A stretch of DNA of 64,000 nt from Gordonibacter sp. An230 (GTDB taxonomy: Bacteria > Actinomycetota > Coriobacteriia > Coriobacteriales > Eggerthellaceae): the NCBI RefSeq assembly GCF_002159915.1, contig NZ_NFJP01000022.1, positions 1 through 64,000 of the forward strand, in the 5' to 3' direction. A program made the position numbers and the translations under genes. Below the pieces are notes generated by a model. It did not search any database. It worked only from the letters and a program-made list of their open reading frames with translations, and was not told the origin of the DNA. Shown in pieces: positions 24,929 through 32,094 of the stretch (its first letter is position 1; each line of letters opens with the position of its first letter).

Positions 24929-25222
24929 CAATCTGCAAGCCAGAAAAAGGCAGTGATGCCAAGTGGCTTGCGGGTGCCGTCGATAATCGACGAAACTCAA
25001 ATGAAACTCACCCGGAAAAACGAAACTCAAGAATGATAGAGCCCCCTGGTGGGGAGCCTGCGCGCGTCATTCTGGCAAACTCACGAAGACGGTCGGATTT
25101 CGCTACTACTCCTCCCGAGTAGCAGCGAAAGGCTTGCGACTCAAATTAGCCCTCGACGATTTCGCAAAGCCATAGCGCCGACAGCGTATGCGCTGCAGGG
25201 TCGCAGCCGCAAGATCTATGCG

Positions 25223-26407
25223 CTAATCGAACCCTTCCTTTCGTTCCTCTTCTGAGCTTTCTTCGCTTTCGGAAGAGTCTCTATCATGCGATTCGCCTTG
25301 GCCTTTCTCCTCGTCATCGTCTTCGAGAGGATTGGATTGCTCGCGAGCTAAAGCAGCTGAAGCAAGCAAGCTCGTCGTCAAACCGGACGGAATGGCATTC
25401 TGCGTCAATTGGCTAATCGCTGCTTGCAGGGCTGGCCCTTGAATCTTCGTGATGCTTTCGCTTAGTGCTTCGGCTAGGCTCGAGACCGCGGAAAGCCTGG
25501 ACGGGTCGATCGTGGCGACTGATTGCGAAAGGACTTTAGCTGCGGCAGATACCGAATCGGATAGAGCGTAATAATCCGCAAAACTCTGCGAAGATAGAAG
25601 AGGAGCGATTTTATCCAGGAAGACCTGGGCGCCGGCAACCTCCGACGCGTAGTTGCCCCCCAAGAGGCGCGCAGCGCTAAGGGCATTGGCGGAATGGCGT
25701 TTCGGATAGCTGGGGTCTTCGTGTATATGGTTGGCGTAAGTTTCGAGCTCGCCAGTCGATTCAGCCAGCAACTCCTTCGCCTCGTCATATTCCTTGGCAG
25801 AAATCGTCCTGTGGTGCATGACTTTGTTTCTTATCTTGTTAATTGCCCTGAAATTCTCCCGTACGCCCTTCAACTCGCCGTCGCCGAACAGGTCATTCCA
25901 GACGGTTCGCTCTTCAATCCCCTCTATTCTTGCCAAAAAATCTGATTTGGAGATGGGGCCCTTCGAGTTCACTAGATCGAAAACCTCTTCTTTGAAGACG
26001 TCGCTATAAAACAGCTTCGAACCAAGCTCGCTGAGAGTCGACTCATCTAGGTTCTTTACCAGTTTGTCTTCGAAATTGTCATGTTCGGCACACATCGAGA
26101 GAGTGAGCACTCGCCGAAGAGCACGCTCATAGTCTGCCAGCTTGGGATATAGGGCCTTTGCAAATTTAGCAGAGGCGTCATCTCGTAAAATTCGCACGTG
26201 TTTTTTGGCGGGCAGAGAATCTCTGAGGCGAGACAAAGCCCTTGCGCTCGAGAGCGTGTCAGACTTTGTAGAGAACGTGATGAAGTAGAGCTGGCCCCCT
26301 TTGGCATCGTACTTCTCTACCGAATCGAGGGCAATTCCTTCCGGCAGGTTCTTCCCGCTGATAGTCTCCTTGGTTTTCTCTCCCTGAGCGAGATATGACA
26401 ACTGCAT
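25223..26407 (-). CDS. HEPN-like protein, possible abortive-infection factor
   Basis: A 394-residue protein of uncertain family. Residues about 95-215 form a helical unit ending in INKIRNKVMHHRTIS, which contains the R-x4-H pattern of HEPN ribonuclease domains as in Swt1- or Abi-type proteins. The N-terminal 95 residues look like a small alpha/beta domain (GGQLYFITFSTKSDTL). The C-terminal part is helical, with a very acidic Ser/Glu-rich tail. HEPN proteins in mobile elements often act in phage defence by cutting RNA on infection. The gene is less GC-rich than the ICE core and sits between the repeat region and the repressor, a typical cargo position. The ATG at 26407 is chosen over a TTG at 26413. 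Confidence 0.6.
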   Translation of the reverse strand: MQLSYLAQGEKTKETISGKNLPEGIALDSVEKYDAKGGQLYFITFSTKSDTLSSARALSRLRDSLPAKKHVRILRDDASAKFAKALYPKLADYERALRRVLTLSMCAEHDNFEDKLVKNLDESTLSELGSKLFYSDVFKEEVFDLVNSKGPISKSDFLARIEGIEERTVWNDLFGDGELKGVRENFRAINKIRNKVMHHRTISAKEYDEAKELLAESTGELETYANHIHEDPSYPKRHSANALSAARLLGGNYASEVAGAQVFLDKIAPLLSSQSFADYYALSDSVSAAAKVLSQSVATIDPSRLSAVSSLAEALSESITKIQGPALQAAISQLTQNAIPSGLTTSLLASAALAREQSNPLEDDDEEKGQGESHDRDSSESEESSEEERKEGFD

Positions 26408-26534
26408 TGTCAATCGGACCCCTAGCGTTCATTCGTTTCGAATCAGACACACCGACGGCAATTGCTCCGAATGGCCAACGAATCCATCTGGAACCGCCAT
26501 ATCCACGGAAGCCCGGTGTTTATCAAAGCCGCAT

Positions 26535-26969
26535 TCATGCGGAAGGACTCGGGCTCCTGCCAATCCCCATCTTCCAGGACTCGTACTCCTCGGGGGTTAT
26601 CTCGCCGCGATCGAGCGCATCGACCTGGGATTCCCAGGCCTTGATGGCGCCGGCGAGCTTCGGCGCCTTCTGCGCGCCGGGCGCGACGGCGAGCCTGCCG
26701 TCACCGATGGGCCTGAGCCCAAACTCCTCCTCGATTCTGAAGAGGAGCTCGAGGGCGTCCCTTGCGGATTCGACGCGAACGGGCATGAGGGCTTCGGGGG
26801 CTACCTCGAGGGCACTTGCGATTGCATCCAGGGCGGAGCCTTTGAGCACCCTCCTGTCCGCCTCGTAGTTCCTGATGGCGGCGTCGGTGCAGCCGGCCGC
26901 TTCGGCGAGCTGCCGCTGCGTCATCCCCCGGGACCTTCGGAGCGCCCGTATACGGCTTCCCGTCGTCAT
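26535..26969 (-). CDS. XRE-family repressor of the ICE
   Basis: A 144-residue regulator with an N-terminal Cro/CI-type helix-turn-helix (IRALRRSRGMTQRQLAEAAGCTDAAIRNYE, in two runs, residues about 7-36). The C-terminal helical domain includes ITPEEYESWK, a pattern seen in small HTH regulators. It is divergent from xis-int, and the shared intergenic region carries three copies of one operator. One copy lies inside its own promoter spacer (autoregulation) and one inside the xis promoter spacer. This makes it the likely lysogeny-style repressor that keeps the element integrated. The ATG at 26969 has GGAGGAGGAG upstream. Confidence 0.88.
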   Translation of the reverse strand: MTTGSRIRALRRSRGMTQRQLAEAAGCTDAAIRNYEADRRVLKGSALDAIASALEVAPEALMPVRVESARDALELLFRIEEEFGLRPIGDGRLAVAPGAQKAPKLAGAIKAWESQVDALDRGEITPEEYESWKMGIGRSPSPSA

Positions 26970-26996
26970 CTCTCCTCCTCCGATCGTTTTCTCCTC

Positions 26997-27025
26997 ATGA
27001 TACTAGAGAACAAAATCGTTCTCAA
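26997..27025 (-). promoter_or_regulatory. Promoter of the XRE repressor gene with operator
   Basis: On the minus strand: -35 TTGAGA (27025-27020), a 17-base spacer and -10 TATCAT (27002-26997). The spacer contains operator AGAAC-N6-GTTCT (27007-27022), so the protein should repress itself. Confidence 0.7.
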
Positions 27026-27031
27026 TTTGTA

Positions 27032-27060
27032 TTGACCGAACATTTCCGTTCTGTTAATGT
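27032..27060 (+). promoter_or_regulatory. Promoter of xis-int with operator
   Basis: -35 TTGACC (27032-27037), a 17-base spacer and -10 TAATGT (27055-27060). Operator GAAC-N6-GTTC (27038-27051) fills the spacer. A further operator follows at 27071. Confidence 0.75.
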
Positions 27061-27070
27061 CGCGAAGTAC

Positions 27071-27086
27071 AGAACGTTTTCGTTCT
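27071..27086. promoter_or_regulatory. Third XRE operator in the xis leader
   Basis: AGAACGTTTTCGTTCT, a near-perfect palindrome, identical in its core to the site in the parA promoter at 29659-29674. It lies about 25 bases upstream of the xis start. Confidence 0.7.
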
Positions 27087-27111
27087 CTTCACCGAACGAC
27101 AGGAGGAAGCC

Positions 27112-27324
27112 ATGGAGCAGAACGCACAGCCGGTGATCATGGGAGTCGAGGAGGTCATGCGGGCTCTGAGCATCAGCAGGCCGTACGCCTACCGCATCAT
27201 CAGGATGCTGAACTCCGAGATGGAACAGAAGGGGTACACGACGATCAAAGGGAAGGTGAGCCGGAAGTACTTCTACGAGCGCTTCCACTGCGCCGACGGC
27301 GCCCCCAGACAGGAGGCGCTCTGA
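27112..27324 (+). CDS. xis: Excisionase-like HTH protein
   Basis: A 70-residue MerR-like/HTH_17 small DNA-binding protein. MGVEEVMRALSISRPYAYRIIRM forms the helix-turn-helix, and KGYTTIKGKVSRKYFYERF forms the wing and C-terminal helix typical of excisionases. Such proteins bend the att DNA and steer the integrase towards excision. Its stop overlaps the integrase start (TGATG), so the two are co-translated. AGGAGG lies 6 nt before the start, and the repressor-controlled promoter sits just upstream. Confidence 0.85.
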   Translation: MEQNAQPVIMGVEEVMRALSISRPYAYRIIRMLNSEMEQKGYTTIKGKVSRKYFYERFHCADGAPRQEAL

Positions 27325-28397
27325 TGCCCGCCTACATGAACGGGAAGACGGGCGCCTGGTACGTCCAGTGCTACTACAACGACATCGGCGGCAACCGCAG
27401 GCACAAGGTGAAGCGCGGGTTCGCGACCAGAGACGAGGCACTGACGTGGGAGGCGGAGTTCCTGGCCTCTGCCGACGGGTCGATGTCGATGCCCTTCGAG
27501 GCGTTCGTGAAGAGGTACTCCGCAGACGTGAGGCCCAGGCTCAAGCTCAACACCTGGCTCACCAAAGAGCACATCATACGCACGAAGATAGTGCCATTCT
27601 TCGGACCCAAGAGAATGTGCGACATCACCCCCAAAGATGTGGTGGACTGGCAGAACAAGATGCTGGGGTCGTACGACGACGAGGGGAAGCCGTACAGCGG
27701 CACCTACCTGAGAACCATAAACAACCAGCTGAGCGCCATCTTCAACCACGCCGTCAAATACTACGGCCTGGGAAGGAGCCCCGCCACGCCGACGATCAAG
27801 ATCGGCGAGCGAAAGGGCTCGGAGATGAAGTTCTGGACGAAGGAACAGTATCTCATGTTCAGCGAGGAGGTCATGGACAAGCCCGCCACCTTCCACGCGT
27901 TCGAGATCCTGTACTGGTGCGGCCTGAGGGTCGGCGAGCTCCTCGCGCTCGAGCCCGACGATATCGACCTCGAGAGGTGCCTCATCCACGTCACCAAGAG
28001 CTACCAGCGGATCAAGAGGAGGGACGTCATCACGTCCCCAAAGACGCCGAAGTCGAGGAGGGACGTGGCCATGCCGGAGTTCCTCGCGGACGAGCTCGCC
28101 GATTTCCTCGCATCCATCCCGAAGGAGAGGCGCGGGCAGAGGATCTTCCCCTTCACAAAAAACCACCTGCGCCACGAGATGAGGAGGAGGTGCGCCGCGT
28201 GCGGGCTCGAGCCCATCAGGGTCCACGACCTGCGGCACAGCCACGTGTCGCTCCTCATAGACATGGGCTTCAGCGCCGTGGCGATCGCGGACCGCATGGG
28301 GCATGAGACCGCGGACATGACGTTTCGCTACGCCCACCTCTTCCCAAGCAGGCAGTCGGACATGGCGGCGGCGCTCGACCGAGGGGGGCGGCGCTGA
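27324..28397 (+). CDS. int: Tyrosine integrase of the ICE
   Basis: A 357-residue tyrosine recombinase. It has an N-terminal arm-binding domain (WYVQCYYNDIGGNRRHKVKR, residues about 11-30), a SAM-like core-binding domain (about 65-150) and a catalytic domain. The catalytic residues are Arg in CGLRVGELLAL, Lys in SPKTPKSRR, His and Arg in VHDLRHSHVS, His in MGHETADMT and the nucleophile Tyr in FRYAHLF. It resembles integrases of Tn916-like and other Gram-positive ICEs. It should recombine attP and attB with Xis help. An arm-type domain fits the short direct repeats near 24.5-25.1 kb. The next gene starts within its stop codon. Confidence 0.95.
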   Translation: MPAYMNGKTGAWYVQCYYNDIGGNRRHKVKRGFATRDEALTWEAEFLASADGSMSMPFEAFVKRYSADVRPRLKLNTWLTKEHIIRTKIVPFFGPKRMCDITPKDVVDWQNKMLGSYDDEGKPYSGTYLRTINNQLSAIFNHAVKYYGLGRSPATPTIKIGERKGSEMKFWTKEQYLMFSEEVMDKPATFHAFEILYWCGLRVGELLALEPDDIDLERCLIHVTKSYQRIKRRDVITSPKTPKSRRDVAMPEFLADELADFLASIPKERRGQRIFPFTKNHLRHEMRRRCAACGLEPIRVHDLRHSHVSLLIDMGFSAVAIADRMGHETADMTFRYAHLFPSRQSDMAAALDRGGRR

Positions 28398-28783
28398 TGT
28401 CGAGGCCGATTGTCGACTACAAGGGGCGCCGCCGCAGCAAGACGATAGCGTTCAGGGTCTCGCCGGAGGAGGACGAGGTGATAAACGCCCTCGTGGCGGC
28501 GAGCGGGATGACCAAGCAGGACTACATAGTCTCCAGGCTCGAGCGCCGCGACATAACCGTCAGGCCGAACGTGAGGGTCTACAAGATGCTGCGCGACCAG
28601 ATGAGATCCGTCTACGTCGAGCTCAGGAGGCTGAGGAACGCCGACGACATCGACGAGCGGCTCATCGAGCTCATGCAGGTGTTGACGCGCGTGTTCGTCG
28701 ACCTCGGAGCCGACGAGCTCGGGCCCGCCGACGACGATATAGCCCAGCAGGACGCGGCGGTGTTTAGGATGGCGCGGGGATAG
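28397..28783 (+). CDS. MobC-like/ribbon-helix-helix mobilisation accessory protein
   Basis: A 128-residue protein. KTIAFRVSPEEDEVINALV (about 15-33) looks like a ribbon-helix-helix DNA-binding start, followed by TKQDYIVSRL and a C-terminal helical region (VYKMLRDQMRSVYVELRRL). This layout is typical of MobC-type relaxosome helpers encoded in Gram-positive ICEs. The start overlaps the integrase stop (TGATG). A second, distinct MobC-like gene lies next to the relaxase at 31673, so this one may have another role, such as control of excision or partition. Confidence 0.65.
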   Translation: MSRPIVDYKGRRRSKTIAFRVSPEEDEVINALVAASGMTKQDYIVSRLERRDITVRPNVRVYKMLRDQMRSVYVELRRLRNADDIDERLIELMQVLTRVFVDLGADELGPADDDIAQQDAAVFRMARG

Positions 28784-29167
28784 CACCGCGGATCGTGGCC
28801 CGCGGAGAGCCCGCCGTCGCGCAACGCCGCCCTCCCGAAAGCCCGCTCCCCGACAGCCTTCGGGCGAGCTTTCGCGCCAGGAGCCGCTCCGCCTGAGCGG
28901 ATCGCCTCGCCTCCTCCTTGGGCGTCGAAGACTCGCACAGCCGCCCGACACTCCCGCAAGGGCCGCGATGCTTTTCCGATTTCTTTTGCCGCCCGAGAGA
29001 AAAGGCGAAAGCGGCAAAACAAAGCGCCCTCCGGGCTTCGGAAAACCACCGGCCCGATACGGAGAAGAGGGGGCCTTCGCTTCCTCCCTTGCGGGGCGCA
29101 GGCGGCGGTGCGGCTCCGATGCCACAAGGCGGGGCAAGGGGCTCCGCCCCGACGAACGGAGGTCACC
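28784..29167. other. 384-base gap, no gene seen
   Basis: A GC-rich stretch with short runs such as GAAAAGGCGAAAGCGGCAAAA and some dyad symmetry, but no protein-like frame with a ribosome site. It could hold an untranslated leader for the next gene or a decayed gene. Confidence 0.4.
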
Positions 29168-29539
29168 ATGGACGGCAAGCTCACTCTTCAGGAAAAGGCG
29201 GTCGAGGCGGCGGCACGCTTCCTTCGGATCAGGGGCTACGAGATGCTCGCGACCGAATGGAGGCCGCACGAGGCGAAAGGAGCCATCGATCTGGTCGCCC
29301 GCGACCCCGAATCGGACGAGCTCGTGTTCGTCGACGTCGCCGCGCGCAAGCATCCCGGCGAGGGGTTCGGCGGCTGGAGGAACGACCGCAAGTCGATGGA
29401 GGCGCTCGCCGTCTCCTGGCTCGCCGAGAGCGGATTCGGGGAGTCGGTCGGCGTGAGGTTCGACAAGATCGGCCTGGTCGTCGTCGGCGAGGACCGAGCG
29501 CTGCTCAGACACCACATCAACGCCTTCGGCGAGGCCTAG
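29168..29539 (+). CDS. YraN/UPF0102-like protein with altered active-site motif
   Basis: A 123-residue protein that follows the YraN/UPF0102 endonuclease-like fold: QEKAVEAAARFLRIRGYEMLATEWR, GAIDLVARDP with the conserved Asp, and LVFVDVAARK. Family members normally have the nuclease signature VFVEVKxR; here Glu is Asp and Lys is Ala, so catalysis by the usual site is doubtful unless the following RK substitutes. Related ICEs could use such proteins as DNA-binding or resolving factors, but no role is known to me. GGAGGT lies 5 nt before the ATG at 29168. The frame continues upstream without good initiation signals. Confidence 0.65.
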   Translation: MDGKLTLQEKAVEAAARFLRIRGYEMLATEWRPHEAKGAIDLVARDPESDELVFVDVAARKHPGEGFGGWRNDRKSMEALAVSWLAESGFGESVGVRFDKIGLVVVGEDRALLRHHINAFGEA

Positions 29540-29653
29540 GACCTCCGGGCCCGCTCGGGCAGGCCCCCTCCGGACGGAGGGGGCCGCCAGCCGAAGGGTC
29601 GCCGCGATCCGCCCGCCCCATGGCGAGACGCCATCCCGTGGCAAACGGTCGGC

Positions 29654-29681
29654 CTTAACAGAACGTTTTCGTTCTGTATAC
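29654..29681 (+). promoter_or_regulatory. parAB promoter with XRE operator
   Basis: -35-like TTAACA (29654-29659) and -10 TATACT (29676-29681) are separated by 16 bases. The palindrome AGAACGTTTTCGTTCT (29659-29674) lies between them and is identical to the operator at 27071-27086. The same repressor should therefore control partition and excision. Confidence 0.7.
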
Positions 29682-29729
29682 TCGCAGTATGCGCCATCTC
29701 CGGCGACAGGCAGAAAGGACGAAGGAAAC

Positions 29730-30491
29730 ATGAGGACTCTCGCCATATCGAACTACAAGGGCGGGGTCGGCAAGACCACGACCGCGGTCAACCTCGCGGC
29801 CATCTACGCCAGGCGGGGGCTGAGGACCCTGCTGGTCGACCTGGACCCGCAGGCATCCACCACCGACTTCTTCGGGCTCTACGAGCGCGCGGCGGCCGAG
29901 CATCGGGGGGCCGTCGAGCTCCTCTACGGAAATGCGCCCGTCGAAGAGGTGGCGTTCGAAACCGAGACGGAGGGGCTCTCCGTCGTGCCCTCGACCATAG
30001 AGCTCGTCGACCAGAACGAGCTGCTGCTCAGAGAGCAGCGCCTGCGTTTCGCGCTCGACGACTGCGCGGGAGGCTACGACATCTGCATCGTCGACTGCAG
30101 CCCGACCATGAAGCGCCTCGCCTTCAATGCCTACCTGGCCGCGGCGGGAGACGGAATGGTCGTCGTGCCGGTGAAGCTCGACTCCACCGTCATGCGAGGC
30201 ACCGCCCTCACGGTCAGCGCCATCGAGTCCATATCGGACGCGCTGCGCGTGCCCACGCCCGCATGGCGCATCCTACGCACCTGCGTGCCCGGCCTCATGA
30301 CCAACGCCGAGGCGACGGGAGCCGAGGTGCTGGACTCCTACTTCCCCGACAACCAGTTCGAGACCGTCATACACGCGAGCTCCAAGGTGTGCGAGGGAAG
30401 CTGGCAGTGGCAGCCCGTGGCGACCTTCAAGCCCGACAGCCGCCCCGCGAAGGACTACGAGAAGCTGGCCGAGGAGGCGCTCCATGGCTAA
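29730..30491 (+). CDS. parA: ParA partition ATPase
   Basis: A 253-residue deviant Walker-type ATPase. ISNYKGGVGKTTTAVNLA (KGGVGKTT with the signature Lys) lies at the N-terminus, LLVDLDPQASTTDFFG at about 38-53 and IVDCSPTMKRLAFNAYLAA at about 117. ParA binds DNA non-specifically in its ATP form and, with ParB, moves the element copies apart. It has no N-terminal HTH, so it is of the small type Ib/Soj kind. It is the first gene of parAB, overlaps parB by 8 bases and is preceded by a promoter with the ICE operator. Confidence 0.95.
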   Translation: MRTLAISNYKGGVGKTTTAVNLAAIYARRGLRTLLVDLDPQASTTDFFGLYERAAAEHRGAVELLYGNAPVEEVAFETETEGLSVVPSTIELVDQNELLLREQRLRFALDDCAGGYDICIVDCSPTMKRLAFNAYLAAAGDGMVVVPVKLDSTVMRGTALTVSAIESISDALRVPTPAWRILRTCVPGLMTNAEATGAEVLDSYFPDNQFETVIHASSKVCEGSWQWQPVATFKPDSRPAKDYEKLAEEALHG

Positions 30492-31398
30492 ATCGGTCGC
30501 ACCCGGCTTCACCATCTCGGGCCTGCTCGACAGGAACGCGTCGACCCGCAACGACTACCCCGTCGAGGAGATAGCCGACCACCCCGCCAACGCCGCCTAC
30601 TCGATGGACGACGCGGGCATAGCCCAGCTGGCAAGGAGCATAAAGGAGGAGGGGCTCACCGACCTGCCGCTCGTGCGCAAGCTCGGCGACGGGAGCTGGC
30701 AGATGGTGAGCGGGCACCGCCGCAAGGCGGCCTACGCCCTGCTCGCCAAAGAGGACGAGAGGTACTCCCAGATACCCTGCCGCGTCATCCGAGACATCAC
30801 CGACGAGCAGTCGGTCATGCTGCTGCACGCCGCCAACTACTTCGTTCGCAGCCTCACCGTATCAGAGCGCGCAGCGGCAAGCCGCGCTCTGGGCGTGGAG
30901 GTCGAACGCATGAGGGCAGAGAACCCGGAGCTTGCGGGCGTGCGCACCGAGGACATCAAGGCGGCGATCATCTCGGAGCAGACGGGGCGCAAGGTGTCGG
31001 GAAAGACCATCCAGCGACAGGAGTCCCTGGCCCGCAAGATCGAGGAGAGGCTCGTGCCCGAATGGCGCGAGGCGGCTCTGTCCGACGCTCTGTCGGCGGA
31101 CGCCGTGGACGCCCTGGCGAAGCAGGGTCCCGAAGAGCAGGAGCGCCTCTACGTCGCATGGGAGAAGCGGGCGCTGGGCAAGAGGGAGACGACCGAGTTC
31201 CTGAAGAGGGAGACCGGCAGACCCGAGACGAGGCAAACGCCGAAAGACCCCACCCCGAGGCCATCTGCCCCGCTCGCGAGCGCACTGCGAGCGCTCGGGC
31301 GCTACGAGTCCAAGGCGAAGAACCCGCCGAGCGAACCGGACAAGCGGGCGCTGGAAGAAATCGCCGAGGCGGCCGGGAGGCTCCTCGGGGGCAGATAG
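30484..31398 (+). CDS. parB: ParB partition protein
   Basis: A 304-residue ParB/Spo0J-family DNA-binding protein. The N-terminal ParB/Srx domain contains the CTPase motif region (DLPLVRKLGDGSWQMVSGHRRKAAY, in two runs, residues about 58-82). It is followed by a HTH (GRKVSGKTIQRQESLARKI, about 165-185) and a helical C-terminal part. It would load at a parS-like site, which I did not identify, and stimulate ParA. Together with the Rep/DnaC genes at the other end it suggests that the excised ICE is maintained like a plasmid. Confidence 0.92.
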   Translation: MAKSVAPGFTISGLLDRNASTRNDYPVEEIADHPANAAYSMDDAGIAQLARSIKEEGLTDLPLVRKLGDGSWQMVSGHRRKAAYALLAKEDERYSQIPCRVIRDITDEQSVMLLHAANYFVRSLTVSERAAASRALGVEVERMRAENPELAGVRTEDIKAAIISEQTGRKVSGKTIQRQESLARKIEERLVPEWREAALSDALSADAVDALAKQGPEEQERLYVAWEKRALGKRETTEFLKRETGRPETRQTPKDPTPRPSAPLASALRALGRYESKAKNPPSEPDKRALEEIAEAAGRLLGGR

Positions 31399-31403
31399 GC
31401 CAT

Positions 31404-31428
31404 GCAGGTGCCCCGACGGGGCTCCTGC
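31404..31428. terminator. Hairpin after parB
   Basis: Arms GCAGGTGCCCC and GGGGCTCCTGC with one mismatch and a three-base loop. There is no clear T-run, so it may be a terminator or part of the transfer origin. Confidence 0.4.
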
Positions 31429-31447
31429 ACCGTTTCCAGCAAGTAGC

Positions 31448-31469
31448 CTATCTCGTATACACGAGATAG
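31448..31469. other. Candidate oriT palindrome
   Basis: A perfect dyad with arms CTATCTCGT and ACGAGATAG around ATAC lies in the 274-base gap between parB and the mobC-relaxase pair, the usual oriT position. A second hairpin lies 20 bases upstream (31404-31428). The rest of the gap to 31672 is GC-rich with no gene seen. Confidence 0.5.
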
Positions 31470-31672
31470 ATGGCGGCCGGGGCGCCTTCCGGCGTCCCGT
31501 TGCCCCGCCCCGCCGCCGCAAGCACAAGGGGAGGGGCGGTGCCGCCGGGCGCATCTCGGCACGAGACCGCGCCGGACGCCGCCATGCGGGGGATGCCCCG
31601 CGCCCCTCCAACACAGAAACGCCGCCGAAGCTTCCACACATCGAGGCGGCGAAGGATGCGAAGGAAGAGACG

Positions 31673-32092
31673 ATGACGAAGGTCTTGAAATACGACAACG
31701 TCCTCGCCGCCCGCGTGAGCGACGCGGACTTCCGCGCGGTATGCGAGCGCGCGGACGACGAAGGGCTCACGCGCTCGGAATATCTGCGCTACGTCGTGCG
31801 CATGGTCGCCGACGATCCCGAGAACGCGAAGCGCGGCGGGGTGCTGCTCGACGGCCTCTCCATGCGCAAGCTCTCGCGCGAGCTCGTCAAATGGGGTCAC
31901 CACTACAACCAGGGCGTCCACGCGCTGAACTCCATCAAGTTCGCGCTCGACCACGGACGAGGCGACCTGGAATGGGTGTCCGGCAAGCTCGACGAATGCG
32001 CGCTGCTGCTCGCACAGGTCGAGGACGGGCGCGGCGAGCTCTCCCGGAAGATCTCGGGGCTCGCGCAGCACGCGATAGTCGGGGGCGACTGA
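31673..32092 (+). CDS. mobC: MobC relaxosome accessory protein
   Basis: A 139-residue protein. KVLKYDNVLAARVSDADFRAV suggests an N-terminal ribbon-helix-helix, followed by GLTRSEYLRYVVRM and the MobC-like block LVKWGHHYNQGVHALNSIKF (about 80-100; MobC proteins typically have GxNLNQIAxxxN here). MobC proteins bind oriT and help the relaxase open the nick site. The gene starts right after the candidate oriT and ends 2 bases before the relaxase gene. Confidence 0.85.
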   Translation: MTKVLKYDNVLAARVSDADFRAVCERADDEGLTRSEYLRYVVRMVADDPENAKRGGVLLDGLSMRKLSRELVKWGHHYNQGVHALNSIKFALDHGRGDLEWVSGKLDECALLLAQVEDGRGELSRKISGLAQHAIVGGD

Positions 32093-32094
32093 CG

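Larger units (their letters stand above)
24497..25083. repeat. Eight dispersed copies of AAACTCA
   Basis: AAACTCA occurs on the plus strand at 24497, 24510, 24780, 24993, 25004, 25023 and 25077, and inverted (TGAGTTT) at 24551. The first two are part of a 13-base tandem unit (AAAACTCATGCAG), and several are GAAACTCA. Chance expectation for a 7-mer on both strands of 590 bases is below 0.1. Clustered short direct repeats at the end of an element are typical of arm-type binding sites for tyrosine integrases or excisionases. Confidence 0.6.
24123..25222. other. 1.1-kb gene-free region with repeat arrays, likely ICE left end
   Basis: No convincing gene. The first 300 bases look like decayed coding sequence. 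From 24490 the DNA becomes AT-richer and holds eight copies of AAACTCA, a LexA-like box, a strong terminator and a 10-bp-phased GANCCGAA array, each listed separately. The location beside the HEPN-XRE-xis-int block suggests the attachment end or a control region of the ICE. I could not find the matching core att repeat at the other end. Confidence 0.55.

Noticed and set aside
24497-25083. CRISPR array
   Set aside because: The AAACTCA and GANCCGAA repeats are only 7-8 bases long, with irregular or 10-base spacing. CRISPR repeats are 25-40 bases with regular spacers, and no cas genes are present.
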